This document shows, piece after piece, positions 54,750 through 64,000 of a DNA stretch of 64,000 nucleotides. Source of the stretch: Macrotis lagotis (taxonomy: Eukaryota > Chordata > Mammalia > Peramelemorphia > Peramelidae); assembly GCF_037893015.1 (NCBI RefSeq), contig NC_133658.1, positions 889,166,592 to 889,230,591 of the forward strand, read 5' to 3'. Position 1 is the stretch's first letter; each line of letters begins with the position of its first letter. Position numbers and translations under genes: made by a program. The notes below the pieces were generated by a model that worked only from the letters and a program-made list of their open reading frames with translations, made no database searches and was not told the DNA's origin.

Positions 54750-55400
54750 CTGCAATATCTCTCACATTTGACCTTATCTCATACGACCTCCATTCTAAGC
54801 CTGGAATCTGGTATCACCTCTCACTTCAACTATTGCAACGGTCTGTTAATTGGTCTTTCCCATTGCATCTTACATACTGTTACTAAAGCGATATTTCTGA
54901 AGCATGTTTGACTATGTAACTGCCTTGTTCAATAAACTCCAATGGCTTGCCATTTTCTCTGTAATCAAATACAAATATCTCTGTTTGACATTAAAAGCTC
55001 TTCTCAACTTGGCTCCAAACCTACCTTTCTAACCTCATTATAAATTATTCCCCCTCCTGCAATCTACAATCCAGACAAATTGACCTTCTGTTATTCTTCA
55101 TATATGGAAGTCTATCTCTCTCACCTTTACTTTGTTCCATAAACATTAGAAGGCACCTCCCTTTTTGCTTCTGTTTTCTATAATCCTTCTTTGGTGTCAA
55201 GTTGAACTCAAATGCTGCCTTTTATATGAGACTTCCCCTCCTACCCCCATTAGTGACTCCTCCAATATTAATTTTGCATACAGATCCTACATAATAAAAT
55301 ATGTAAATATTTCCTTTCTTTGTGAGCATTGGGATGATTCAATTTTTGTTTTTGCAGACCCAGCGCCTAGCACAAGACCTGATATAGAGTAGGTAGAATA
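54750..55400 (+). mobile_element. L2 LINE 3' region
   Basis: 'cttcaactattgcaacggtc', 'aaactccaatggcttgccat', 'ttaaaagctcttctcaactt', 'ggctccaaacctacctttct', 'gcagacccagcgcctagcac' in L2 order. The longest L2 piece here. The L1 at 52341 inserted at its left edge. Confidence 0.9.
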
Positions 55401-55544
55401 GTAGACAAAGTAATCTGATCTTATGAGTATATTTGTGACTATGCAAGAAGAAATGCTTAGCTACTGAAGACTCCCAGAACATGGAATTAGAGAATGAATA
55501 TTGAAGTGGTTGGTCATTCTACTAAATGAAATTCTTAAGCCTTT

Positions 55545-55702
55545 CAAAGTTGATTTTCATTATAATGTTCTCAGTATTACATAAATTGTTCTCCTTGTTC
55601 TGTCTCATTTAATTCTATATCTGTTTACAAAATCTTTCCAGGTACCTCTGAAACTGCCTATTATACATGTATTATGGTAAAATAATACTCTATAATGTTC
55701 AC
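55545..55702 (-). mobile_element. L1 3'-UTR remnant
   Basis: 'atgtattatggtaaaataat' then 'actctataatgttcacag' matches the L1 tail at 59515-59550 ('attatggtaaaataatattc'). Confidence 0.7.
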
Positions 55703-55704
55703 AG

Positions 55705-56020
55705 AAGGGCAACTAGGTGGCAAAGAGGATAGTATGCTGGCTGTGGAGTCAGGAAGGCTGGAGTTTGAATCCAGACTCAATTTCTTGCCACTTACTAGCT
55801 GTATGACCTTAGTCAAGTCACTTAACCCTGATTGTCTTGCATCCAGAACCATCTCCAGTCATACTGACTCATATCTGGCACTGAACCCAGAGGGCTCTGG
55901 AGGAGAAAGTGAGATTGGTGACTTAGTACAGCATCCCATCACACAATCCAATTCATGTGCTTGTTATGATATCAACTCCCTGATGTCATGGTTTTCTTCG
56001 AAAATGAAGGACAAACTCAT
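55705..56020 (+). repeat. Long CORE-SINE, tail type A
   Basis: 'gggcaactaggtggcaaaga', 'ccacttactagctgtatgac', 'gggctctggaggagaaagtg', 'cttcgaaaatgaaggacaaa'. Inserted at the edge of the L1 remnant. Confidence 0.93.
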
Positions 56021-56044
56021 CATCATCAACATTATGTTCCTATA

Positions 56045-56165
56045 CCAACATTTGATCAATCAATCAATCAGTTAACAAACATTACCAAGAACCTATTCTG
56101 TATCTGATGCTGGAGATACAAAGACAAGAATGAAACAGTTCTTGGCCTCAAGGAGCTTATCTTAG
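56045..56165 (-). repeat. Ancient dispersed repeat
   Basis: 'gttaacaaacattaccaaga', 'gatgctggagatacaaagac', 'cctcaaggagcttatcttag'. The strand follows MIR convention. 56166-56800 is unassigned, with A-runs at 56335-56365. Confidence 0.55.
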
Positions 56166-56954
56166 GCATTATCTCATCCAGTCCCCTCATTTTCATTAGA
56201 TCCAGATTGAGCTGTATGAACCCTGGGATACCTTCCAATTCTGAATCCCTGAGATTCAGTGATAGTCTGCTAAAGCAATGCGATCTAAAGTGCTTTGCAA
56301 CTCAAATCTTTAACTTGGTGATCTTTATGGAAAAAAAACCACAAAGCAAAAAAAAAAAAAACAAACCAAACCAACCATGAGCCAGAAAAAGAGAGTATAT
56401 ACAATAATTATAAGGGAATAAAGGGAATGAGTTGGTGGTGAAGGGACAAAGAATTGGAATGGCAAGCTAGTCAAACATGGCTGCAAAGCACTTAGATATT
56501 TTGAGCATTGTAATTAAGAAGGACCTTTCCTACCTCATTTAGTTATAATTGGGAAAATCCATAGGGGAAAGAGGGAATATATATTATAAGACCTGCTGCT
56601 AGCTAATCTATGGAACTCTTATCAGAAAAAAAGACTTTAAATACATAAAATAAAGTTAAGGAATCCAATTAAAAAGAAATCATTATCAAAATGTATTTAG
56701 AAAGTTTCTGGATCCCAAGTTAAGAATCCTTGAAATAATCCATCAATCAGCTCAATAGAGAAAGGGTAGAAAAGGGTTACAATTACCTGATTTCTGGGTG
56801 GTATAGTATTAGTTCTACATTCAGGAAGATCTGAATTGAAATCTCACCTCAGACACAATAGCTATATGATTTATATGTATTGTATATGAGTATGACAGAT
56901 TATTATTATTGTACCATAAGACATGATCTAACAGAGTTTCCTAAGAACCTGGTG

Positions 56955-57407
56955 TGAGAAATGATTATGAATAATCAATATCTTGGGGAGATTCAGACTC
57001 CCCCTGTTTGTTGAAGGACAATACTATTAATGAAATTGTATTGATGCTCCTAGATCTCAGTTTGACCCTATCCAATCTTGTAAGGAATTTACTCTAGGTT
57101 GGGAAAACCCATCTTGCTCTACTCAAGCATGGATGGAGATTGATCCTTTCGTTTTGCCAGCCCAAGACTGAGAATGGTCTGATATAGAGATATTTTCTTT
57201 ATCCACAGGGTGACATGATAATGAACAACATCAGCCCCTAATTGCTTGGAAAGATATGTAAACTATGAGCCCCACTGCCATGATTGTCTTTTGGTCTTAA
57301 GAGAGATGGTCAAATGACTACCATTTTATTAATAATCTGCTGGCCTTATTAATAAAGTGATTAAGTTACCCAGAAACTATGTCTCTTGCGCCTTTTTAAA
57401 CATCACA
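56955..57407 (+). mobile_element. Possible solo retroviral LTR
   Basis: Begins TGTGAGAAATG and ends AAACATCACA, so TG...CA ends are possible. Near the right end is an AATAAA signal ('gccttattaataaagtgatt') followed by 'tgtctcttgcgcctttttaa', the layout of an LTR R/U5 region. No target duplication or internal retroviral sequence was found. Could also be unique DNA. Confidence 0.35.
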
Positions 57408-57599
57408 ATCAGAAGACTGTGCAAACTGAAACAGAATGAAGTGAGACAGTACAAGAAGAATAATACTGGGAACATTATAAAGAAAATCAACTTTAATGAG
57501 CTATCATTTAGCTTCCTCTAGCCTCAGTTTCTTATCTGCACTATGAGGATAATAATATATATTTATTAAGTAATAAATCATTACAAATATGCATAGTAA

Positions 57600-57760
57600 A
57601 GAAAAATAATAAACCCATAATGGTTGCTTCTGAAAATGTATGTCCCATTCTGTGTCTTGAGTTCATCATTTTGGGAGCATGCATCTTTATCAGTCATCTG
57701 GAATTATGATGGGATTGTGCACTGATGGGATTGGAATTCTCAGGTCTTCCAAGTGCTTAT
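57600..57760 (-). mobile_element. L1 3'-UTR remnant
   Basis: 'gaaaatgtatgtcccattct', 'gtgtcttgagttcatcattt' parallels 59318-59360 ('gaaaatatatgtctcattct', 'agatctcaagtccatcatct'). A plus-strand THER1 tail follows (57770-57860). Confidence 0.6.
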
Positions 57761-57952
57761 ATCATTTACTTCCCAGAACTGTTGTGAGATGATATTTGTA
57801 AAGTTTTTTTTTTTTTGTAAATCTTAAAGAGATATATAAATGCTAACAGAAGTGATGATGGTGGTGGGAGAGGAGGTGATACAAGTTACCAGACAACAAA
57901 ACTATGCCATATGTTTGAAATCTATGTTTTGGATGTAGCTGTATATGATAGT

Positions 57953-58175
57953 GGGCAGCTGGATGGTTCAGTAGTTAGAGTGCTGGGTTTGGAATCAAAA
58001 AGACCTGAATTCAAATTTGACCTCTGATATTTACTAGCTGTGCAAGTCACTTTGCCCTGTTTGCCTCAGTTTCTTCATTTGTAAAATGGCTGGAGAAAGA
58101 AATAGCAAATCACTCCATTATCTCTGCCAAGAAAACTCCAAATGGTTCATAGAGAGTTAGACAAGACTGAAAAGC
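57953..58175 (+). repeat. Long CORE-SINE, tail type B
   Basis: 'gggcagctggatggttcagt', 'atatttactagctgtgcaag', 'attatctctgccaagaaaac', 'gagttagacaagactgaaaa'. A (GT)n tract lies at 58264-58282. Confidence 0.9.
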
Positions 58176-58532
58176 ATATGGTACCATAGGTTGGTGGGTA
58201 GGTTAGCTATGATTCCATTTTTATTATTACTGTCTTATGATGATTTGCTCCTGCAGGGCTGTATGTGTGTGTGTGTGTGTGTATGGATATATAATTCATT
58301 CTGCAGGCACTTTTGGTGCTTTGTATTATGTTGTGTTTATTGCTTATAATACTAATATGGATGGGATATGAATGGTACCATAGGGTAATTACCTGTAATG
58401 TTGGAATCATTATCTGAGGTGTGGTGAGTTCTAATGCTTATCATAATGCTTGTAATGAATATTTGCAGATGTTTAAAAATGCCTTGCTTTTTGATAGCAA
58501 TCATTTGTAGAATACATTTAAATTTGCTAGGT

Positions 58533-58708
58533 GGCAGCTCAGTGGTGCAGTGGGTAGAGTGATGAGCCTGTTGTCAGGAAGACCTGAGCTCAGATGTGAC
58601 CTCAGAAGTTAAGGTTTTTAAAATGAGTTGGAAAAGTTTAATAGCTTTGCCGAGAAAATGTCAAATGGGCTAAGGGAGAACTGGACACAATTATAGCAGA
58701 ACAAAAAT
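58533..58708 (+). repeat. Long CORE-SINE, tail type B, internally deleted
   Basis: 'cagtggtgcagtgggtagag', 'cttgtcaggaagacctgagc'-like head, then directly the tail 'agctttgccgagaaaatgtc'. The core is missing. Confidence 0.8.
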
Positions 58709-58920
58709 TTATATAGTGTTTGAAAGTTTGCAAAGTGGCTATATATATGATAATTCAAATAAGTCCAGTTTTATTCTTTTTGTTTGCATAAGAGGAAACT
58801 GAGGCACAGAGAACTTAAGTGACTTGCCCAGGGTCCCATAGTGAGTGAGTGATTGTGGTTGAATTTGAACTAGGGCTTCAAGAGGATTGTTCATGCAGGA
58901 ATCTATTATATACATGTAAT
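58709..58920 (-). repeat. THER1/MIR-type SINE
   Basis: 'tatatagtgtttgaaagttt', 'gcataagaggaaactgaggc', 'cttgcccagggtcccatagt'. Its right end 'cttcaagaggattgttcatg' matches the insert at 60283-60433. Confidence 0.82.
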
Positions 58921-58942
58921 TTTTCTTTTTAAAGATTATATT

Positions 58943-59084
58943 TTTTTAGATTTTTTTGCAAGGCAAGGGGATTAAATGGCCTGCCTAAGGCCACATAGCT
59001 AGGTAATTAAGTGTCTGAGGCTAGATTTGAACATAGGTACTCCTGACTCTGGGGCCTCTTTCCACTGTGCCACCTAGATACCCC
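58943..59084 (-). mobile_element. WSINE1-like CORE-SINE
   Basis: Reverse copy ('tttttttgcaaggcaagggg', 'ttccactgtgccacctagat'). Target duplication tttaaagattatatt (58928-58942) and tttaaagattctatt (59085-59099). Confidence 0.94.
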
Positions 59085-59254
59085 TTTAAAGATTCTATTA
59101 AGATCAACCTCTAGCTTTCTGAACTATCCCTTCTATAAAATCTTCCTTCTGACCTTCTCTTCTTTTCTATCCCTTTAAAAAGATGCTTAATGCTCTCTCC
59201 CCACACCCACCCTCTTTTATTTCTATATTGCCTTCCCCTTTCTCACTATTGGGG

Positions 59255-60010
59255 GAAAAAGCCTGTGTAACAAATATGCTTTGTCAAGCAAAATAAAACC
59301 CCATATTGACTATAGGTGAAAATATATGTCTCATTCTAGATCTCAAGTCCATCATCTATCTCTCTGTCAGGAGATTGGTAGCATGCATTATCATCAGTTT
59401 TCTGGAAATTTTTAAGATTTTTAGAGTTGATTTCTTTATAATGTTCTCACTGCATGTACTATCTTGCTTCATTCAGTTTCAATTCATATCTTCTGAAACT
59501 GTCCATAAAATCATGTATTATGGTAAAATAATATTCTGTAATGTCCATATACCATAATTATTTTTAACCATTTTCTAATAGATGGACACATTAAAATTCT
59601 TTGCTATTATCTAAAGAGTTACTACAAATATTTTTGCACAGATGAGTTTTTCGCCTCTCCACTTCCACTCCCCTTTTCTACTGTCTCCTTAGTTGTATGA
59701 GCCTAGAAGTGGTTTTTTTGTGTATTGTGACTATTAAGGTATAGTTCCAACTTACTTTCCAGAATAGCTAGATAAATTCACAGCTTTACTAACAATGCAT
59801 CAGGGTACCTTTTCCTCCTCAAAAAACTCCATTTTCCTGTTTTTATCATCTTTGCCAATCTTATGAGAGTGAGGTAGAAGCTCAGAATTGCTTGCATTTA
59901 AATTTTTCTTAGTGATTTGGAATCTCCCCCCCCCCCATATTTATTTGTTGATTGCTTAGATTTCTTTTTTTGAAAATTTCCTGTTTACATCTTTGATTAT
60001 TTAAACAGAT
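59255..60010 (-). mobile_element. L1 3'-end remnant (old)
   Basis: 'ccatataccataattatttt', 'taaccattttctaatagatg', 'ttctttgctattatctaaag', 'agaatagctagataaattca' are the complement of the L1 3' region seen at 36540-36900 and 52850-53100. The 83-codon frame inside is not functional. Confidence 0.75.
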
Positions 60011-60177
60011 TACATGTAAATTTTTGCAGGGACTGAAAAATCTTCACTGAGGGGGAGCAGTGTCACCTCTGTCTGAGGGAACTGTTTCATGGGAATGAGA
60101 CAAAACAATAGATATTCAAAGAGGTTAAAAACTCTTTTAGTATCAAGTTTATCATAAATTGTATTAAAGAGATTGTT

Positions 60178-60520
60178 TTTGGGGTTTCCTTGGAAAAGAC
60201 ACTAGAATGGCTTACCATTTCCTTCTCCAGTTCATTTTATAGATGAAGAACTAAGGCAAACAGGGTGAAGTGACTTGCACAGTTAATATTATTGTCATTT
60301 TGCATATGAAAGACTGTGACACAGAGAGCCCAAGTGTATTGCCCAGGGTCACATAACTAGTCAGTGACCTAAGTTGAATTTGAACTCAATGCTTCAAGAG
60401 GATTGTACATGCAGCTCGCTATTATATATACCTTAGCTAGTATCTAAGGTCATATTTGAACTCAGGTCTTCCTAACTCCAGACATCATACTTTATCCATT
60501 GTACCACCTCCTTGCCCTGA
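60178..60520 (-). repeat. Type B SINE split by a MIR-type insert
   Basis: Tail and middle at 60178-60282 ('ttccttctccagttcatttt', 'aactaaggcaaacagggtga'), head at 60434-60520 ('catatttgaactcaggtctt', 'tatccattgtaccacctcct'). The insert 60283-60433 is itself SINE-like. Confidence 0.75.
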
Positions 60521-60639
60521 TTGGGGGAGAGGGAGAGGAGGAAATAGAAATTTTGGGGAGTGCTTAGGAAACTCCTTGTAGTCTCTCTTTCCTACTGAGA
60601 ATTCCCATTTTACTTGCCCCAAAGGAAAGCTGTGTTTGA

Positions 60640-60840
60640 AGTTATAATGCAAATAGTTGACATTTATATATCGCTTAAAAATTTCCAAAGCCTGTATAGT
60701 TATGCCTTTTGAGTCAAACAACTGTCACTAACCATTTTGCATATCCAGAGAAGTGAAATCACTTCTTTGTGATCACACAATTAGTAAATGTTGAAGGGGA
60801 GATTAGAATTCAGTCTTTGGGACCATTATTCACTATTCTA
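60640..60840 (-). repeat. MIR/THER1-type SINE
   Basis: 'gttgacatttatatatcgct', 'accattttgcatatccagag', 'gtgatcacacaattagtaaa'. 60841-61244 is repeat-poor ('tgtgctcattaatatagctc'). Confidence 0.75.
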
Positions 60841-61244
60841 AAGTTTTTTGGGGAAAACAGTGAGAAGGGTTGAACAGAGACAATAGGATTACTGACAAAA
60901 TACGGAAGTGAAGTTGGGGCTAACCTATATTTGAATTTGTGGGACCTGTATTAATGAAGCTTTACTGTGTTCCTAACTTTTTCATTTGAAATTTTAATTT
61001 CCCAGTAGCCTGGTTTGTGCTCATTAATATAGCTCATCTGGGACTTTCTGGCCCTGTCCAGAGTGAGAACATTTATCTGGGGTTCAGGCCTTTATTTTAT
61101 TCCCTCTAGAAGTTGCTTTAAGAGGATGTCTGATCTGAATTATTTAAGTATCTATTTTTATTAAATCTCCTAAGTAAAGGATTCATGCCCAAAGCAAAAA
61201 TAAAAGGACTTCATGATATTATGAGCAATGATCTTATAAGAATG

Positions 61245-61590
61245 AGGGAACCCATGGTGGGGCAGTAGATGGAGTCCTGGGCTGGAAATCCAGAGATATG
61301 GGTTTGAACCCTGGCTTTGCCACTAATGATCTGAACAACCTTGAGCAAGTCAGTTAACCACTGCAGGCCTCAGTTTCCCCTTTGTAAAATGAAAGGGTAG
61401 AGAGATCATATTGTGGATTATAGAATGAAAGACTCCAAGTCAAAACGACCTGTGTTTGCATCCTTTTTCAGATATTTATGTGCTGTGTGACCCTGGGAAA
61501 GTCACTATCTCCTGATGGTTTCTTCATTTGCATAGTGTACTAGACCCTAAGTCAACCAAGGTCTCCTCCAAGTCTAAATTTATGATCCAT
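61245..61590 (+). repeat. Two MIR/MIR3-type SINEs head-to-tail
   Basis: First: 'gtttgaaccctggctttgcc', 'caggcctcagtttccccttt'. Second (61400 on): 'ttatgtgctgtgtgaccctg', 'ctccaagtctaaatttatga'. A third MIR core is at 61783-61875. 61591-61782 is unassigned. Confidence 0.78.
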
Positions 61591-62167
61591 CTCTAAATCC
61601 CATGGTCATAAAAGAAGATGGGCATTTTTGTAATCAGAGCCAATTTGTCCTTTCTTGGGCAGCCTGCTGATCAGTCTCTTGTAGCCTACTATATTGGTGC
61701 CACTGCTAATGGAGACGTGACTAAGCTTCAGGATTTGCATCGGCTGGGGAGAAACAGGACGGGGACAGGGACAGATGGAGCAATGACTAGAAGAAGCACT
61801 GGACTTGCTGTCAGAAGTACTGAATTCAAATTCCAATCCTTCCTCTTACCACCTGTGTGACCTGGGACCTGGACTCCCTTATTGAAGGAATCACTACTCA
61901 CTTTCCTGCCCTCTCCTCCTCAGCCCAACTGGTCTTCATACAGGTCCATCAAAAAAGAAAAAACAACAACCCATTCTTTCTCCCTCTGAAGTTTGTCTGA
62001 ATTGCATTTCTTCCTCACTTTTACCTCTTAGAATCCATGACTCTTTTTTTCATGGTTCACCTTGAAAAGGAGATCTTTCCTACTCTACCCTGTTGTTAAT
62101 CTCTTTGCCTATTTCTCAAATGACTTTATAATTTCTTTTATAATTTATAATTTAATTTTTCTTATCG

Positions 62168-62262
62168 GTAGAATGCTAATTACACCAGTAGACTGTAAGC
62201 TCCATGTGGGCAGGGACTACATTCCTAGCACACCATGTATGCAGTATTCACAATAGAATTAT
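62168..62262 (+). mobile_element. L2 LINE 3' terminus
   Basis: 'cagtagactgtaagctccat', 'gtgggcagggactacattcc' are well-preserved L2 end text. 61880-62167 is unassigned. Confidence 0.8.
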
Positions 62263-62450
62263 AAATTGAAAGGAATCTCAGAAGCTGTCTAACCCAGTTC
62301 CATCATTTTGTTGAGAAAACAGAATTGTCTGGGGCAGTTAAATAACTTGCTTAAGGCTAAACAGGGAGGAAACAAACTTCAGAAGTAAGATTTGAAACCA
62401 AGCCTTCTGATTCTACAACACATTCCTTCCACTGTGTCATATTTCCTCCT
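62263..62450 (-). repeat. MIR-type SINE
   Basis: 'gaaaggaatctcagaagctg', 'tctggggcagttaaataact', 'ccttccactgtgtcatattt'. Its right end overlaps the hairpin at 62438. Confidence 0.7.
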
Positions 62451-62499
62451 CAATGAATTGAATGGTCAATTCCATTCAATTCATCGAGGAGGAAATATG
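62438..62499. repeat. Near-perfect inverted repeat (hairpin), 28-bp arms
   Basis: Left arm 62438-62465 (catatttcctcctcaatgaa then ttgaatgg), loop 62466-62471 (tcaatt), right arm 62472-62499. 27 of 28 positions pair; the mismatch is a CpG (cgagg) against caatg in the left arm. Confidence 0.96.
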
Positions 62500-62578
62500 G
62501 ACTTTAAAATCATGGGGCTGGACCAAGTGATCTCTCAGTCTTATGATCATATAAAACGTCTGGGATGGCTAGATTGGA

Positions 62579-62812
62579 TTGGGGCAGTTAGGTGTGGCAG
62601 TGTTCCTGGGCTTGGAATCAGGGAGACTTGTCCTCCTGAAATCAGACACATTAACCATGTGACCCTGGGTAAGTCACTTTAGGCTGTTTACCTCAGTTTC
62701 CTCATCTGTAAAATGAATTGGAGAAGGAAATGACAAACTACCCCATTGTGTCTGCCAGGAAAACCCCACACAGGGTCATAAAGAATTGAAATGACTGAAA
62801 CAACTGAAAGAC
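62579..62812 (+). repeat. Long CORE-SINE, tail type B
   Basis: 'ggggcagttaggtgtggcag', 'accatgtgaccctgggtaag', 'ctcctcatctgtaaaatgaa', 'tgtctgccaggaaaacccca', 'cataaagaattgaaatgact'. Full-length type. Confidence 0.92.
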
Positions 62813-62892
62813 TACAGAGTCTGACTCATTATAGATTGGGATTCAAGTTTTGCTCCTTTTTATATTACATTCAGGAATGATTATTTTTCTTT

Positions 62893-63016
62893 AGAAATAA
62901 AATAAGCTTCTTGAGGGAAAGGACTATCTCAGTTGTAACTCCAGTATGCCTAAATGCTTAACATAGGGTCTGGGACATAGTAGGTCCTCACAAATGCTTG
63001 TCGATCAGTTGAGTGA
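62893..63016 (+). mobile_element. L2 LINE 3' terminus
   Basis: 'gcttcttgagggaaaggact', 'gtctgggacatagtaggtcc', 'tcacaaatgcttgtcgatca'. Confidence 0.82.
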
Positions 63017-64000
63017 TTCTTTTAGAGGAGATTCAAGGACTGGAAGAATGAAGTTTATGGATCTGTCAACTTTCTCATCCCATGGCCCATGGAGATGCTC
63101 CTGTCTTGAGTCAACACCTGATTGGAAGGAAATGAATGGGCATAATCTCCCATTAGCTCCTTTCTACTTCCAGGTAATGTCTCGGAAGGAATGATTGTAT
63201 TTTTTTTTTTAAATTTTGTTCGGTCTGGTTAATGAAGTTGTCCCTAATAATGACACTGAGCTCGGATCACTCTGGGCTTACTGCACCCCTTATTATTCTC
63301 CTCTGCTTTCCTTCACGTTGGGAAGAAAATTGGATTCCAGTAATGATCAAATTTAATTCCCATAGCCAGAGCTCTGATTCTATCTTTGAGTGGGGGAATG
63401 TGAGGAGAGAGGTTGCAGAAGTCTATGATGAGCCCCAGTGTTTTTCTTTTTCTTTGTGAGGATTGGTTCTTTCTTGATTTCTTGCCCCCTGTCTTCCAGA
63501 ACTCATCTAAGCATGTTGCCAAAAAATAGCCAAGTCACCCCAAATTCTAAGAGAGTCCTGGGATACTTCCTTTGCCCTGAGAGTATTCTCCTTAGGTCAG
63601 AATGAATGCAACCTTGGGATCTCATAGGCTTCCTCCCGTTCATATAATTACTGCCCTCTGGCTCCTGCCAGGGGCAGACCTCCCTGCCTCTCTATCTTGG
63701 AGCTGCCACATGCATGCAAGTAGCATCGACTCTAGCGCATTCGCGGCTCAGACTTAATAAAACATAATGGTATATTTGGCTCTTTCTTGCCTCTGAAGAG
63801 AATTCTTCTAATTTTATTTTTATTGCTCCAAGACTAGCTCAGTGCAAGGAAAGTCATAAATGGCAATTTTCTCCTTGCTTTTTAAAAATGTTTTCTGCCA
63901 CCATTTTGTCCCTGTGTTTGGGGGGGAGGTGGCTGCTAATGACCAAGGACAGTGGTCTCCCTCCCTTTGGCTAATTTGCATTTTATTATCTCTCCAATTA
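63017..64000. other. Repeat-free terminal stretch; candidate conserved non-coding element
   Basis: About 980 bp without any SINE, LINE or long microsatellite, unusual for this window. Contains clustered CpGs ('gcatcgactctagcgcattc' then 'gcggctcag', 63724-63752) and homeodomain/POU-like motifs ('ggctaatttgcattttatta', 'ctctccaatta') at the end. Short frames (62994-63194, 63232-63459, 63313-63522) show no family similarity. It could be an enhancer or UTR-like sequence near a gene beyond the window. Confidence 0.45.

Noticed and set aside
61618-61790. Possible exon (open on both strands, several CpGs)
   Set aside because: No splice sites or similarity that I can defend, and it is flanked by MIR copies.
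1-64000. A novel multi-gene biological system
   Set aside because: After reading both strands I find no set of intact co-located genes. Everything identifiable is a repeat, a retrocopy or repeat-poor non-coding DNA.

Overview
This window reads as non-coding DNA from a marsupial. The best match is an Australian marsupial, and probably a dasyurid (Tasmanian devil, antechinus or dunnart group). That inference rests on recalled repeat consensus sequences, not on a search. The main clue is a young tRNA-derived CORE-SINE of about 150 bp (probably the WSINE1 group) with intact target-site duplications. Around it are many older CORE-SINEs (MIR/THER1, MIR3-like, and two kinds with longer tails that look RTE/BovB-derived), L2 and L3/CR1 3' ends, and L1 3' fragments. 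I see no intact protein-coding gene, no convincing exon series, no CpG island, no tRNA or rRNA gene and no CRISPR. The open frames are short, and nearly all are chance frames or lie in repeats. The window is therefore most likely intergenic or inside a large intron.

Layout. 1-7 kb: a DNA transposon with recognisable ends and a decayed pogo/Tigger-like transposase (429-1266), SINEs, a 142-bp direct duplication (2585-2726 and 4967-5108), and a dead RPL22 retrocopy with a perfect 15-bp target duplication (5786-6248). 8-14 kb: SINEs, two L3/CR1 fragments, AT and CA microsatellites, and a repeat-poor kilobase (10990-12085). 14-32 kb: a polypyrimidine tract, scattered SINE/L2 pieces, a CA/TG palindrome inside an L2, and a pyrimidine microsatellite complex (28033-28368). 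32-45 kb: an L1 3' remnant (36090-37245), tandem MIR3 tails, a possible RTE fragment, a near-perfect hairpin (41491-41550) and a degenerate minisatellite (42982-43223). 45-52 kb: a repeat-poor 1.4 kb, a U6 snRNA pseudogene (46769-46833), a 440-bp trinucleotide domain (48834-49280) and a tandem array of MIR3-like tails (50340-51085). 52-60 kb: a 2.4-kb 5'-truncated L1 (52341-54724) beside an L2, a possible solo LTR and more L1 tails. 60-64 kb: nested SINEs, a second hairpin (62438-62499), and a terminal repeat-free stretch that looks like conserved regulatory DNA.

The elements interact mainly through the L1 machinery. The RPL22 and U6 copies carry flanking duplications of the L1-retrotransposition type, and the young SINEs have A-tails and 11-16 bp duplications. 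I found no undescribed biological system. The most worthwhile leads are the two snap-back hairpins, the DNA transposon, the local duplications and the repeat-free blocks.
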